A stretch of 43,767 nt of DNA from Oscillospiraceae bacterium (lineage in GTDB: Bacteria; Bacillota; Clostridia; Oscillospirales; CAG-272): the NCBI GenBank assembly GCA_015064785.1, contig SVRM01000025.1:1-43767 (forward strand), in the 5' to 3' direction. The notes below the pieces were generated by a model. That model was not told where the DNA came from, ran no database searches, and saw only the letters and a program-made list of their open reading frames with translations. Position 1 is the first letter of the stretch, and each line of letters begins with the position of its first letter. The position numbers and the translations under genes were made by a program. This document shows, piece by piece, positions 25,633 through 33,800 of the stretch.

Positions 25633-26820
25633 ATGGCACAAAGTATTTCCATCAAACTGGAAGGATTGTTTGAAGATGAATTCCACAAGCAGCTGATCCG
25701 CGCCTGCTATAAATATCAACCGAAGTCTGTCGCCGCCGCACTCAAAAAGCTCTCTCTGGAGCAGTTTGTGGAGCTGATGGAAACCGCAATTCTGCAATCC
25801 GGCTGCCGTGCGGATACGCCGATGAGCGATGTCGATCTGAAGGATTTTGCTGCGATTTACGATCAGATTCTGCGCAACGCAATCATGGACGTACAGGAGC
25901 TGCGGTCGATCATCCCAAAGGACATTTTTATCACCAACTCCCGCGTTGCAAATGAACTGCGTCACATGGCGCCGAATGAAGAGCATACGCTGACCGTCGG
26001 ACGCAAGGGCAATCAGCTGGTGGAAATCACGACGACGATCAACTTCAACGACAAAAACATCCAGTTTTCCGGAAATGCATCGATCACGCCGTACGATAAA
26101 ATCGTCCACGACGCGGTTTGCAGTCTGTATTCTGCCGGCAACGACACCTTCACGCCGGAAATGGTCTACCGCGCGATGAACGGTATGATCGAATCGGAAT
26201 TCGTCTCCGCAAAATCCATCAAAATGATCGTGGATTCGCTCGAAAAACTACGGATTACCGATATCTCGATCGACTATACCGAGCAGGTCCGCATGACCAA
26301 TCCGTCAGACCCCTTTGATCTTGCCCGTGTCAGCGGCTCGATGCTGATGATGCAGAAAGTCACCGTTTCTACCGGCGGCGTTACCAAATGGGCCTACCGT
26401 CTTGCGGCAAGTCCGATTGTTTATGAATATTCCAAGCTGATCAAACAGATCATTCCGATCCGACTCGATCTTCTGAACACCAAGGAAACGACACGCTCAA
26501 CCGACACTGTCATTATCATCCGGCAGTATATTCTTCAGCGCGTGGAGCTGATGAAAAACAAGAAGAACAACATGAACTCCCGGATGATTTCCTACGATTC
26601 CATTTACGAGCTGCTCAACACGCCGGACGACCGGAAGCTCCGCGCCACCATCCGTTCCCAGACAGAACGGCTTCTGGACAACTACATCGGCAAGGAGTAT
26701 ATCGCCGGATACGAGATCGTTCGCCGCGGCCGTGCGATTACCGGCGTACTGATTCACCTGCTCGAGGAGTCTGACCGCACCGCAGCAGACAGCAGCAGTG
26801 CGGACGACGCCGACCTTTAA
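25633..26820 (+). CDS. Putative iteron-binding replication initiator
   Basis: The 395-residue protein has no motif I can name with certainty. It has a helical N-terminus (MAQSISIKLEGLFEDEF...), a segment like a winged helix around 165-200 (ITPYDKIVHDAVCSLYSAG then FTPEMVYRAMNG) and a second around 275-380 (SPIVYEYSKLIKQI, then TDTVIIIRQYILQRVELM and MISYDSIYELL). Two winged-helix units are what Rep_3/TrfA-type initiators use to bind iterons, and 16 iterons start 10 bp after its stop codon. The divergent parAB operon adds to the case. GAGGAGG precedes the ATG at 25633. It ends in an acidic, Ser-rich tail. A transcription regulator is the main alternative. Confidence 0.68.
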   Translation: MAQSISIKLEGLFEDEFHKQLIRACYKYQPKSVAAALKKLSLEQFVELMETAILQSGCRADTPMSDVDLKDFAAIYDQILRNAIMDVQELRSIIPKDIFITNSRVANELRHMAPNEEHTLTVGRKGNQLVEITTTINFNDKNIQFSGNASITPYDKIVHDAVCSLYSAGNDTFTPEMVYRAMNGMIESEFVSAKSIKMIVDSLEKLRITDISIDYTEQVRMTNPSDPFDLARVSGSMLMMQKVTVSTGGVTKWAYRLAASPIVYEYSKLIKQIIPIRLDLLNTKETTRSTDTVIIIRQYILQRVELMKNKKNNMNSRMISYDSIYELLNTPDDRKLRATIRSQTERLLDNYIGKEYIAGYEIVRRGRAITGVLIHLLEESDRTAADSSSADDADL

Positions 26821-27037
26821 TCCCATCATTTTAACCCCAATAACAAAGGACATACATACGTTCAGCGCATGACTGCGTCCCAAAAGGACTGCTGTGATGC
26901 GCTTTTTTGCCGTTTCTGATCCGGTTATCGGTGCAGAACAAAGATCTCCAACGGTCCCATGTCCCGCGTTATTGGAGGTAATGGCTCTGTTTTACCTCCA
27001 ATAAGTCACGACAGACCCCCAATAACTCCCGACATCC

Positions 27038-27066
27038 TTGTTTTTTGCCGAAAAATATGGTACAAT
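27038..27066 (+). promoter_or_regulatory. Promoter inside the iteron region
   Basis: TTGTTT (27038-27043), 17-bp spacer, extended TGG-TACAAT (27061-27066). It directs transcription into gene-free structured DNA. A weak GGTT/AACC hairpin followed by seven T at about 27081-27101 could stop it early. A primer or regulatory RNA is possible. Confidence 0.55.
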
Positions 27067-27162
27067 TTGTATGGGAAATCGGGTTTTTAACCGGTTTTTT
27101 TCCTTTTTCATACCGCACGCCCGCAGGAAAACCGTGCTTTGCACCTGTCGTTTTACCACCAA

Positions 27163-27312
27163 TAACCAGTGGTTGCTGCAAGTTGAAAACTTGCGGCAAT
27201 CCGGGATCGCGAAGTGACCCGAATTTTCCGATTTTCAAGCGAAAATCGCATGAAAAAGCCTCTCGGATGAGGGCAAGGGAGAGCTTCCGGACTGCATTCA
27301 TGCAGTCCCTTG
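27163..27312 (+). other. Cluster of strong inverted repeats inside the iteron region
   Basis: Within 150 bp there are TTGCTGCAAGTT/AACTTGCGGCAA (27173-27199, 12 pairs, one G-U), CGATTTTC/GAAAATCG (27229-27248) and GGACTGCAT/ATGCAGTCC (27289-27308). The last sits inside CAAG/CTTG (27274-27312) beside a GGA/TCC mini-hairpin, forming a possible three-way junction. The palindrome AACCAGTGGTT at 27163-27173 abuts a partial iteron. The cluster may be a structured RNA or a single-strand origin; no known RNA family was recognised. Confidence 0.55.
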
Positions 27313-28080
27313 GGCCCAGGCACGTAATTGCAGCAGTCCGTACCCCCAATAACAAGGGACATACTGCGCAGCCGCACCGCAGAGGACAGACGTATTTACC
27401 TCCAATAACAGAGGACATACCGTACGCCTGTACCAGTTTGTTGCCGCAGTCCGGCGTGTTCCCCCCGTCATTTTACCCCCAATAAGAAGGGACATACAAA
27501 AATTCACGCCGCTGCACCGGTCCCATTTACCCCCAATAACAAGGGACATAAACCGTCCTGCATACAAAAATCTCCCTTGGAAATACACCGTTTTACCCCC
27601 AATACCGAGGGACATACTCCGTCGTCCGGAAGACCGCAGGCGAAGTTCTTTATGCGTTTTGCCTCCAATAACATGGGACATACAAGACCGGTACCATCCC
27701 GTTTCAGCCCACAAACCTGTGGTTCCAGACGCAAAAAATGGTGCATTCCCATGATGTTCATGGCTTATTTCACCGTGTTTTCCGTCTGCCGATGTCATCC
27801 CCGCGCCCCGGCTTGTCTCCCCGACATAAGCGACGTCACCGCGGGTCGGATCCGCATTCGTTGTACCGGATACAGTCACCTCCAATAACAGCGGACATAT
27901 CCAACAGATGTTTGTTCCTCCTCCTCCAATATTTGCGTACATATCCTCCAATATCTCTGTACATACCTCCAACAGCGAAGGACATAACCTCCAATAACAG
28001 CGGACATTCCATTCCAAAAAACACCGATTTTTCCCAGTATTTTCAGTATGTTTTGGAGATTCTTCCTTTTCTGTAAGTAT

Positions 28081-28103
28081 TTGTATGTATCTTGTATGTT
28101 ATC
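28081..28103. repeat. AT-rich direct repeat after the iterons
   Basis: TTGTATGTATC (28081-28091) is followed directly by TTGTATGTTATC. It lies in a T-rich stretch (28020-28105) next to the last iterons, where iteron origins keep the unwinding element. Confidence 0.55.
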
Positions 28104-28126
28104 TGTTCTGTACCGGCTTCCGCGGC

Positions 28127-28155
28127 TTGACAGATTGCGTTTTTTCATGTATTCT
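28127..28155 (+). promoter_or_regulatory. Promoter for the DUF6017-like gene
   Basis: TTGACA (28127-28132), 17-bp spacer, TATTCT (28150-28155). The leader of about 370 nt contains three terminator-like hairpins before the GTG start at 28533. Confidence 0.7.
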
Positions 28156-28230
28156 TATGCTATCCTGTCTGATTTTTTGTCTGTTTTTCGCAGGACGGCA
28201 ATCGCAGTGCGTTGGACAATGGGTTTTTCA

Positions 28231-28286
28231 GGGAAAACTTTTTTGAAAAAAAGTTTTCCCCGAACCCCTTTCAAAAAACTTTGACC
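28231..28286 (+). repeat. Single hairpin element of the double-hairpin repeat family
   Basis: GGGAAAACTTTTTT (28231-28244) pairs with 28246-28260, followed by the family tail CCCC-TTTCAAAAAACTTT. It resembles the first half of the 133-bp units. Confidence 0.75.
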
Positions 28287-28352
28287 AATTTCTTTTTTCT
28301 GTATGGTGTCTGGTTCACAGGACAGCAGTGCAGATGCGTTTGTCAACGTTTT

Positions 28353-28485
28353 GGAGCACTTTTTTTGAAAAAGTTCCTCCGTCCCCCCTTTCAAAAAACT
28401 TTTTTCACAGTATGTTTGTCTTATTTCGGTTAAAAGTTTTTGAGGTGGGGCACGGGGAGGTACTTTTTTCAAAAAGTGCCTCCCC
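28353..28485. repeat. 133-bp double-hairpin unit, left copy
   Basis: Hairpin 1 (28353-28380), a tail CCCC-TTTCAAAAAAC, a spacer with TGTTTGTCTTATTTCGGT, the reverse tail AAAAGTTTTTGAGG, and hairpin 2 (28454-28485, GGGGAGGTAC arm, 15-bp stem). The T-run GATTTTTT directly after hairpin 2 makes it a strong terminator candidate 40 bp before the next gene. The unit is repeated in inverted orientation at 29780-29912. Confidence 0.85.
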
Positions 28486-28532
28486 GATTTTTTCCTGTTT
28501 TTTCACTCTCTCAAAGAAAGGAGGTGCCGATT

Positions 28533-29750
28533 GTGGCACAGCAGAACACCCCCCGCAATACTGCGTTTTTCCGGTTATCCAACCGTCATATCTCTGCATC
28601 CCTGCGCCGTTTTTCCAAGGACATGACCGCGCCGCAGCCGTATGGCTTTTCGTCGCTCGGTGATCTTGCACTGTACGCCATGATCGGTACCGTTTTGTCC
28701 AATCCTTCCTTTACCTATGCAAACGGTGGATTGCAGAATCTTCTGCTCCGTCACACAAAGAACCGGTATTTCAGTCTGCACGGAGCCTTTCGCCGTCTTT
28801 GTGCGGCGGGATATCTTGTGCGTACCCGCATTCCGGAGGGGACAAACTGCTTCCATGATTATTATACGCTGGCACAGTCGGCACCGGAAACAGGACATGA
28901 GGACACGCACGCGGCGCACTGTCTGACGGCAGCGCAGGGACGTGCCTTCCGTGCATCGTATCAGCCGTTTTTGCCGCCGAATGAGGACTATACCGAAATC
29001 AGCGCACCGATGCTGATGGATCCGAATCTGTCGCTGGGAGCCAAGGGGCTTTACATTGTCATCGCCCGGTATCTGCGCCTTCAGGCTTACAAACCGGATC
29101 TGGTTCTGTCCAAGGACATGCTCCGTTCGGTATGCAGAGAAGGTGCCAATGCGTTTGACCGCATGTTCCGCGAGCTGCGTTCTGCCGGATATCTGATACT
29201 GACGCGCGTTCGCTCTCCCAAGACCGGATACCCGATGTATCTTTACACACTGAATAAAACAAGTGACACGGAAGCCGTGTCTGTTTGTCATGCAAAAAAA
29301 CAGGTACCTGCGGCAGAAGCCGGCAAACAATCCCCCCCTGAAAACAAACCGGCAGCTGTCAGCGCACCCCGTCGTCCTGCCGCAGCGGCGGTGTCCGATA
29401 TCCGGAATCGGATCGAATACGCATGTCTGATCGAGGACTATCCGGCCGAACGGCTTGACTGCATCGTTTCTATCCTGCAAACGTACCTGTCACCGCCAAA
29501 AGACGGCTCACCTGCATCGCTGATGCTCGGCGGAATTTCCTATCCGCGGGAGGAAATTGCATCCCGCCTGTCCTCACTCGACAGCGAGGACATCCGCTTT
29601 GTCCTGGACACTTACAATGATGTCGCCAAAACAACCAAAATCCGCAGTATCCGCAGCTATCTGACCTCCTGCTTATTCCATGCAAAGGAAAATCTGGCAC
29701 TGGCACTGGATGCCTTTGCGGTGAGAACGCCCGGCTCTGTGCATGTCTGA
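28533..29750 (+). CDS. Replication-associated HTH / DUF6017-like protein
   Basis: The 405-residue protein starts at GTG 28533 behind AAAGGAGG. The middle region (about 150-235: LSLGAKGLYIVIARYLRL..., SKDMLRSVCREGANAFDRMFRELRSAGYLILTR) is a winged helix-turn-helix of the kind in plasmid replication proteins. Residues 29-125 hold a similar unit (NLLLRHTKNRYFSLHGAFRRLCAAGYLVRTR), so the HTH is duplicated. The C-terminal part (IRNRIEYACLIEDYPAERLDCIVSIL ... LDSEDIRFVLDTYNDVAKTTKIRSIRSYLTSCLFHA) matches the DUF6017 pattern found in DnaD-like proteins of Bacillota plasmids and integrative elements. It lies next to the iteron array but has its own promoter and is flanked by inverted 133-bp units. 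A role in primosome loading or replication control is inferred. Confidence 0.78.
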   Translation: MAQQNTPRNTAFFRLSNRHISASLRRFSKDMTAPQPYGFSSLGDLALYAMIGTVLSNPSFTYANGGLQNLLLRHTKNRYFSLHGAFRRLCAAGYLVRTRIPEGTNCFHDYYTLAQSAPETGHEDTHAAHCLTAAQGRAFRASYQPFLPPNEDYTEISAPMLMDPNLSLGAKGLYIVIARYLRLQAYKPDLVLSKDMLRSVCREGANAFDRMFRELRSAGYLILTRVRSPKTGYPMYLYTLNKTSDTEAVSVCHAKKQVPAAEAGKQSPPENKPAAVSAPRRPAAAAVSDIRNRIEYACLIEDYPAERLDCIVSILQTYLSPPKDGSPASLMLGGISYPREEIASRLSSLDSEDIRFVLDTYNDVAKTTKIRSIRSYLTSCLFHAKENLALALDAFAVRTPGSVHV

Positions 29751-29779
29751 TGGTCAAAGTGCTGTCCGGTAGTTTTTTC

Positions 29780-29912
29780 GGGGAGGGCCTTTTTGAAAAA
29801 AGTCCCTCCCCATGCCCCTCCTCAAAAACTTTTGACCGAAATAAGGCAAACACTCAGCAAAAAGTTTTTCGAAAGGGGTCGGGGAAACGCTTTTTTTCAA
29901 AAAGTTTTTCCC
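29780..29912. repeat. 133-bp double-hairpin unit, right (inverted) copy
   Basis: It has exactly the length of the left unit. Its reverse complement shares with that unit the spacer TGTTTGCCTTATTTCGGTC, the tail AAAAGTTTTTGAGG and the GGGGAGGG hairpin with only scattered changes. The other hairpin (29881-29912) is more diverged. It begins 30 bp after the DUF6017-like stop. Confidence 0.85.
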
Positions 29913-29983
29913 TGAGCGTTTTTGTCGTTGTCCAAAGCAGCTCTGTCCGACTGCAATCCCTCTTTTGATACTATTCTGCACAT

Positions 29984-30021
29984 GCTGCTGCCGGTTTTCA
30001 ACGCGCAGCAGCCTCTTTTTT
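29984..30021 (+). terminator. Rho-independent terminator
   Basis: GCTGCTGC (29984-29991) pairs with GCAGCAGC (30005-30012), followed by CTCTTTTTT. It probably ends the DUF6017-like transcript. Confidence 0.8.
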
Positions 30022-30044
30022 CCTTTTTCTGCTCCCTTACATGC

Positions 30045-30097
30045 GAAATTTCACCGGTAATGCGGATGATTGGTCCGTGATTCCGGTGAAAATTTTC
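30045..30097. repeat. Long imperfect inverted repeat
   Basis: TTTCACCGG (30049-30057) pairs with CCGGTGAAA (30083-30091). The stem extends outward through AAAT-rich sequence and inward through AATGCGGA/TCCGTGATT. It could form a hairpin of about 20 pairs. Role unknown. Confidence 0.55.
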
Positions 30098-30243
30098 TGC
30101 CCTGCGATTTTCAACAGGATGGATTATGATGTTATGTTTTTTTGTATGATGGTATTGATTGAAATTGTAATTTTACGGATGGGGATTTTGTCAATGAAAA
30201 TGTTCTGCATTCTCTTCACCTGCATGAAAAGATTGTGCAAATT

Positions 30244-30320
30244 ATTATATCCTTATTTATTATATCCTGTCTTACCATATCTTTCTCTATCATATCCTCT
30301 TTTCTCATATTTTCACATCA
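30244..30320. repeat. AT-rich tract with repeated ATATCCT
   Basis: TATATCCT, TATATCCT, CATATCTT, CATATCCT and CATATTTT occur at close, irregular spacing in nearly pure A/T/C sequence. It holds no convincing gene. It resembles origin unwinding regions but is 2.2 kb from the iterons. Confidence 0.45.
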
Positions 30321-30328
30321 AAATACCG

Positions 30329-30379
30329 CAAAAAGGTTTTTGAAGGGGTATGGGGAAACTTTTTGCAAAAAGTTTCCCC
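30329..30379 (-). repeat. Single hairpin element, reverse orientation
   Basis: The tail CAAAAAGGTTTTTGAAGGGG (30329-30348) is followed by the perfect 14-bp-arm palindrome at 30352-30379, which starts GGGGAAACTTTTTG. It is the same family as the 133-bp units and lies 30 bp before the ileS promoter. Confidence 0.8.
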
Positions 30380-30408
30380 GACTACCTCCGCGAAATTCAA
30401 AAAACATA

Positions 30409-30437
30409 TTGACAAGCGCACACATTTGCGGTATAAT
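30409..30437 (+). promoter_or_regulatory. Consensus sigma-A promoter of ileS
   Basis: TTGACA (30409-30414), 17-bp spacer, TATAAT (30432-30437): a perfect match in both boxes. Confidence 0.95.
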
Positions 30438-30443
30438 AACATT

Positions 30444-30797
30444 ATATATCATATTTCATAAACAAAGACGATGACGAAGCGAGTACGCAGCTGCATCCTG
30501 TTTTTCCAGAGAGCCGGGAGGGTGGAATCCGGCAGAACAGCAGCCGCAGAAAATCCCTTCTGAGTTGCAAAGCTGAACCGGAACCGGATTCCAAAGTAAG
30601 CTGCGCCGGTTCTTCCACGTGACGGGAGCGCGTCTGAAACAAAGCGGTTCTGTGCTGTTTTTCAAGGAATGCGGCGGTCGGGGAATTGCTGCCGGTGATC
30701 GGCTGCCCCGCCAAAGGGATGACATCCGGAGAAGGGTTCTCCGGGGCAGCAGTTGTATGTCCTGTTTCGGTTTCGGAGCGGGATTTTTTATTTTGTT
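30444..30797 (+). promoter_or_regulatory. T-box leader controlling ileS
   Basis: The leader starts right after the promoter and shows the T-box order. It begins with GATGACGAAGCGAGTACG (stem I base and AGTA element). Next come AGAGAGCCGGGAGGGTGG and AATCCGGC (apical part of stem I), then GAAAATCCCTTCTGAG with an ATC isoleucine specifier at about 30553-30555, and AAGTAAGCTGCGCCGG with CCACGTGACGGG (stem II/III side). It ends in a terminator, TCCTGTTTCGG against TCGGAGCGGGA (30760-30783), followed by TTTTTTATTTT. Uncharged tRNA-Ile would favour read-through into ileS. The usual TGGTACC antitermination motif is not found in clean form. Confidence 0.75.
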
Positions 30798-30826
30798 ATC
30801 TGTCAGGATAGAAAGGGTGTATTACG

Positions 30827-33800
30827 GTGTTATACGAAAAGGTATCGACAAATCTGAACTTTGTCGACAGAGAAAAGGAAATCGAAAAATTCTGGAAAGA
30901 AAGAAACATCTTCGGAAAGAGCATTGATCTTCGCGCACAGGGTGAGGAATACACGTTTTACGACGGTCCTCCCACTGCAAACGGCAAGCCGCACATCGGT
31001 CATGTTCTGACCCGTGTCATCAAGGACATGGTGCCGCGTTACCGCACGATGAAGGGCTGTCATGTCATCCGCAAGGCCGGCTGGGATACGCACGGTCTTC
31101 CGGTGGAGCTGGAGGTCGAAAAGGCGGTTGGCATTGAGGGTAAGGATCAGATCGAGGCATACGGTCTGGAGCCGTTCCTGGAAAAATGTAAGGAATCTGT
31201 CTGGAAGTACAAGGGTATGTGGGAGGACTTCTCCTCGACGGTCGGCTTCTGGGCGGACATGGACGACCCGTATGTCACCTATCACAATACGTTTATCGAA
31301 TCCGAATGGTGGGCACTGAAGCAGATCTGGGACAAGGGCTTGCTTTACAAGGGCTTCAAGATCGTTCCCTACTGCCCGCGCTGCGGAACCCCGCTGTCCT
31401 CTCATGAGGTTGCACAGGGCTACAAGACCGTCAAGGAGCGCTCGGCTGTCGTCCGCTTCAAGGTCGAGGGTGAGGATGCCTACTTCCTTGCCTGGACGAC
31501 GACGCCCTGGACGCTGCCGTCCAACGTCGCGCTGTGTGTAAACCCCATTGAGACCTACTGCAAGGTCGCAGCAGCGGATGGCAGAACCTATTACATGGCA
31601 AAGGCACTGCTGGACACCGTTCTCGGCTCGCTGAAGACCGAGGATGCACCGGCATACGAGATTCTCGAAGAATACACAGGTGCTGACCTGGAGGGTCGCT
31701 CCTACGAGCCGCTGTTCCCGTGGGCAAAGACCGTTGCCGACAAGCAGGGCAAGCGCGGCTTCTATATCACCTGTGACGGCTATGTCACGATGTCCGACGG
31801 TACCGGTATCGTTCACATCGCTCCTGCATTCGGTGAGGACGACGCCAATGTCGGCCGCAAGTATGATCTGCCGTTCGTTCAGTTTGTCAACGGTAAGGGT
31901 GAGATGACCGAGGAGACCGACTATGCGGGTACCTTTGTCAAGAATGCGGATCCGCTGATTCTGACGGATCTCGATAAGAGCGGCAAGCTGTTCTCCGCGC
32001 CGAAGTTTGAGCATGAATATCCGCACTGCTGGCGCTGCAACACGCCCCTGATCTACTATGCGCGCGATTCCTGGTTCATCAAGATGACCGCCGTCAAGGA
32101 ACAGCTCATCCGCAACAACAACACCGTCAACTGGATTCCCGAATCGATTGGCAAGGGACGCTTCGGTGACTGGCTGGAAAACATTCAGGACTGGGGCGTA
32201 TCGAGAAACCGGTATTGGGGCACACCGCTCAACATCTGGGAATGTGAATGCGGTCACCGTCATGCGATCGGTTCCATCGAGGAGCTGAAGTCGATGTCCG
32301 ACAACTGCCCCGAGGAAATCGAGCTGCACAGACCTTATATCGACGCTGTTACCATTAAGTGTGAGAAGTGCGGCGGTCAGATGCACCGTGTCTCCGAGGT
32401 CATCGACTGCTGGTTTGACTCCGGTGCGATGCCGTTTGCACAGTGGCACTATCCCTTTGAAAATAAGGAAATGTTTGATGCACATTTCCCGGCAGACTTT
32501 ATCTCCGAGGGTGTTGACCAGACGCGCGGCTGGTTCTATTCGCTGATGGCAATCTCCACGCTGCTCTTTGACTGCGCACCGTACAAGAACGTTCTCGTTC
32601 TCGGTCATGTCCTCGACAAGGACGGACAGAAGATGTCCAAGTCCAAGGGCAATGCCGTCGACCCGTTTGAAGCACTGGAAACCTTCGGTGCCGATGCCAT
32701 CCGCTGGTATTTCTACTCCAACTCCGCTCCGTGGCTGCCCAACCGCTTCTATTCGGAAGCTGTGACCGAGGGACAGCGCAAGTTCATGGGTACACTCTGG
32801 AACACCTATGCGTTCTACGTGCTGTATGCGAACATCGACAGCTTCAATCCGACCGAATATACGCTGGATTACGATAAACTCGGTGTCATGGACCGCTGGA
32901 TTCTCTCCCGCCTGCAGTCCACCGTCAAGGCAGTGGATGCCAATATGGATCTTTACCGTATCCCCGAAACCTGCCGACATCTGACCGACTTTGTCGACGA
33001 GCTGTCCAACTGGTACGTCCGCCGCAGCCGTGAACGCTTCTGGGCAAAGGGAATGGAGCAGGACAAGATCAATGCATACATGACCCTCTACACGGCGCTG
33101 GTGACCCTCTGTAAGGCCGCAGCACCGATGGTTCCGTTCATGACCGAAGACATTTACCGCAATCTCGTCGGTTCTGTCGACAAGAACGCGCCTGAATCCG
33201 TCCACCTCTGCGATTTCCCGACCGTCTGCGATGCATGGATTCTGCCGGATCTGGAAAAGGAAATGGAAGACGTTCTCGATGTCGTCGTTCTCGGTCGTGC
33301 ATGCCGCAACCAGGCAAACATCAAGAACCGTCAGCCCGTCGGTCTTGTCTATGTCAAGTCGGACTTTTCGCTGCCGCAGTTCTGCTGTGACATCATTGAG
33401 GATGAGCTGAACGTCAAGAACGTGGTCTTCACCGATTCCGTCCGCGACTTCACGACCTATACCTTCAAGCCGCAGATGCGCACGCTCGGTCCGAAGTACG
33501 GCAAGCAGCTCGGCGCGATCCGTACTCTGCTCGGTGAAATCGACGGCAATGCTGCGATGGACTCCCTGGATGCGACCGGTATTCTGACGCTGAACCTGCC
33601 CGACGGCACGACAGCAGCGCTGACAAAGGATGATCTGCTCATCGATATGACGCAGAAGTCCGGTTATGAATCCGTTTCCGACCACGGCATCACGGTTGTC
33701 ATCGATACCAACCTGACACCGGAACTGCTGGAAGAAGGCATGGTCCGCGAAATCGTTTCCAAGATTCAGACCATGCGCAAGGACAGCGGCTTTGAGGTCA

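Larger units (their letters stand above)
26831..28009. repeat. Iteron array, about 16 copies of a 22-bp core
   Basis: The consensus core is CCYCCAATAACANNGGACAT, usually preceded by TTTA. Copies start at 26831, 26959 (reversed), 26991, 27015, 27152 (partial), 27341, 27395, 27472, 27526, 27592, 27658, 27876, 27923, 27945, 27966 and 27988. The last four are joined head to tail with 21-22 bp period, two helical turns, and the earlier ones are separated by 0-200 bp. All but one share the orientation of rep. Closely spaced direct repeats after an initiator-like gene are the hallmark of an iteron replication origin. The 1.7-kb stretch 26821-28532 has no protein gene. Confidence 0.88.

Noticed and set aside
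27163..27312. Structured region considered as a retron ncRNA
   Set aside because: No reverse transcriptase gene lies nearby and the a1/a2 outer repeats are missing.
27341..28009. Iteron array considered as a CRISPR array
   Set aside because: Spacing is irregular (0 to over 200 bp), one unit is reversed, no constant spacer length and no cas genes are present.
28454..28493. Hairpin read only as the terminator of an upstream gene
   Set aside because: There is no gene between 26820 and 28533 that would need it, and the same hairpin belongs to the 133-bp repeated unit.
30041..30343. Open frame of 100 codons between the terminator at 29984 and the ileS promoter
   Set aside because: It runs through an inverted repeat, AT-rich repeats and a hairpin element, lacks a ribosome site and has a low-complexity Tyr/Leu/Pro sequence.
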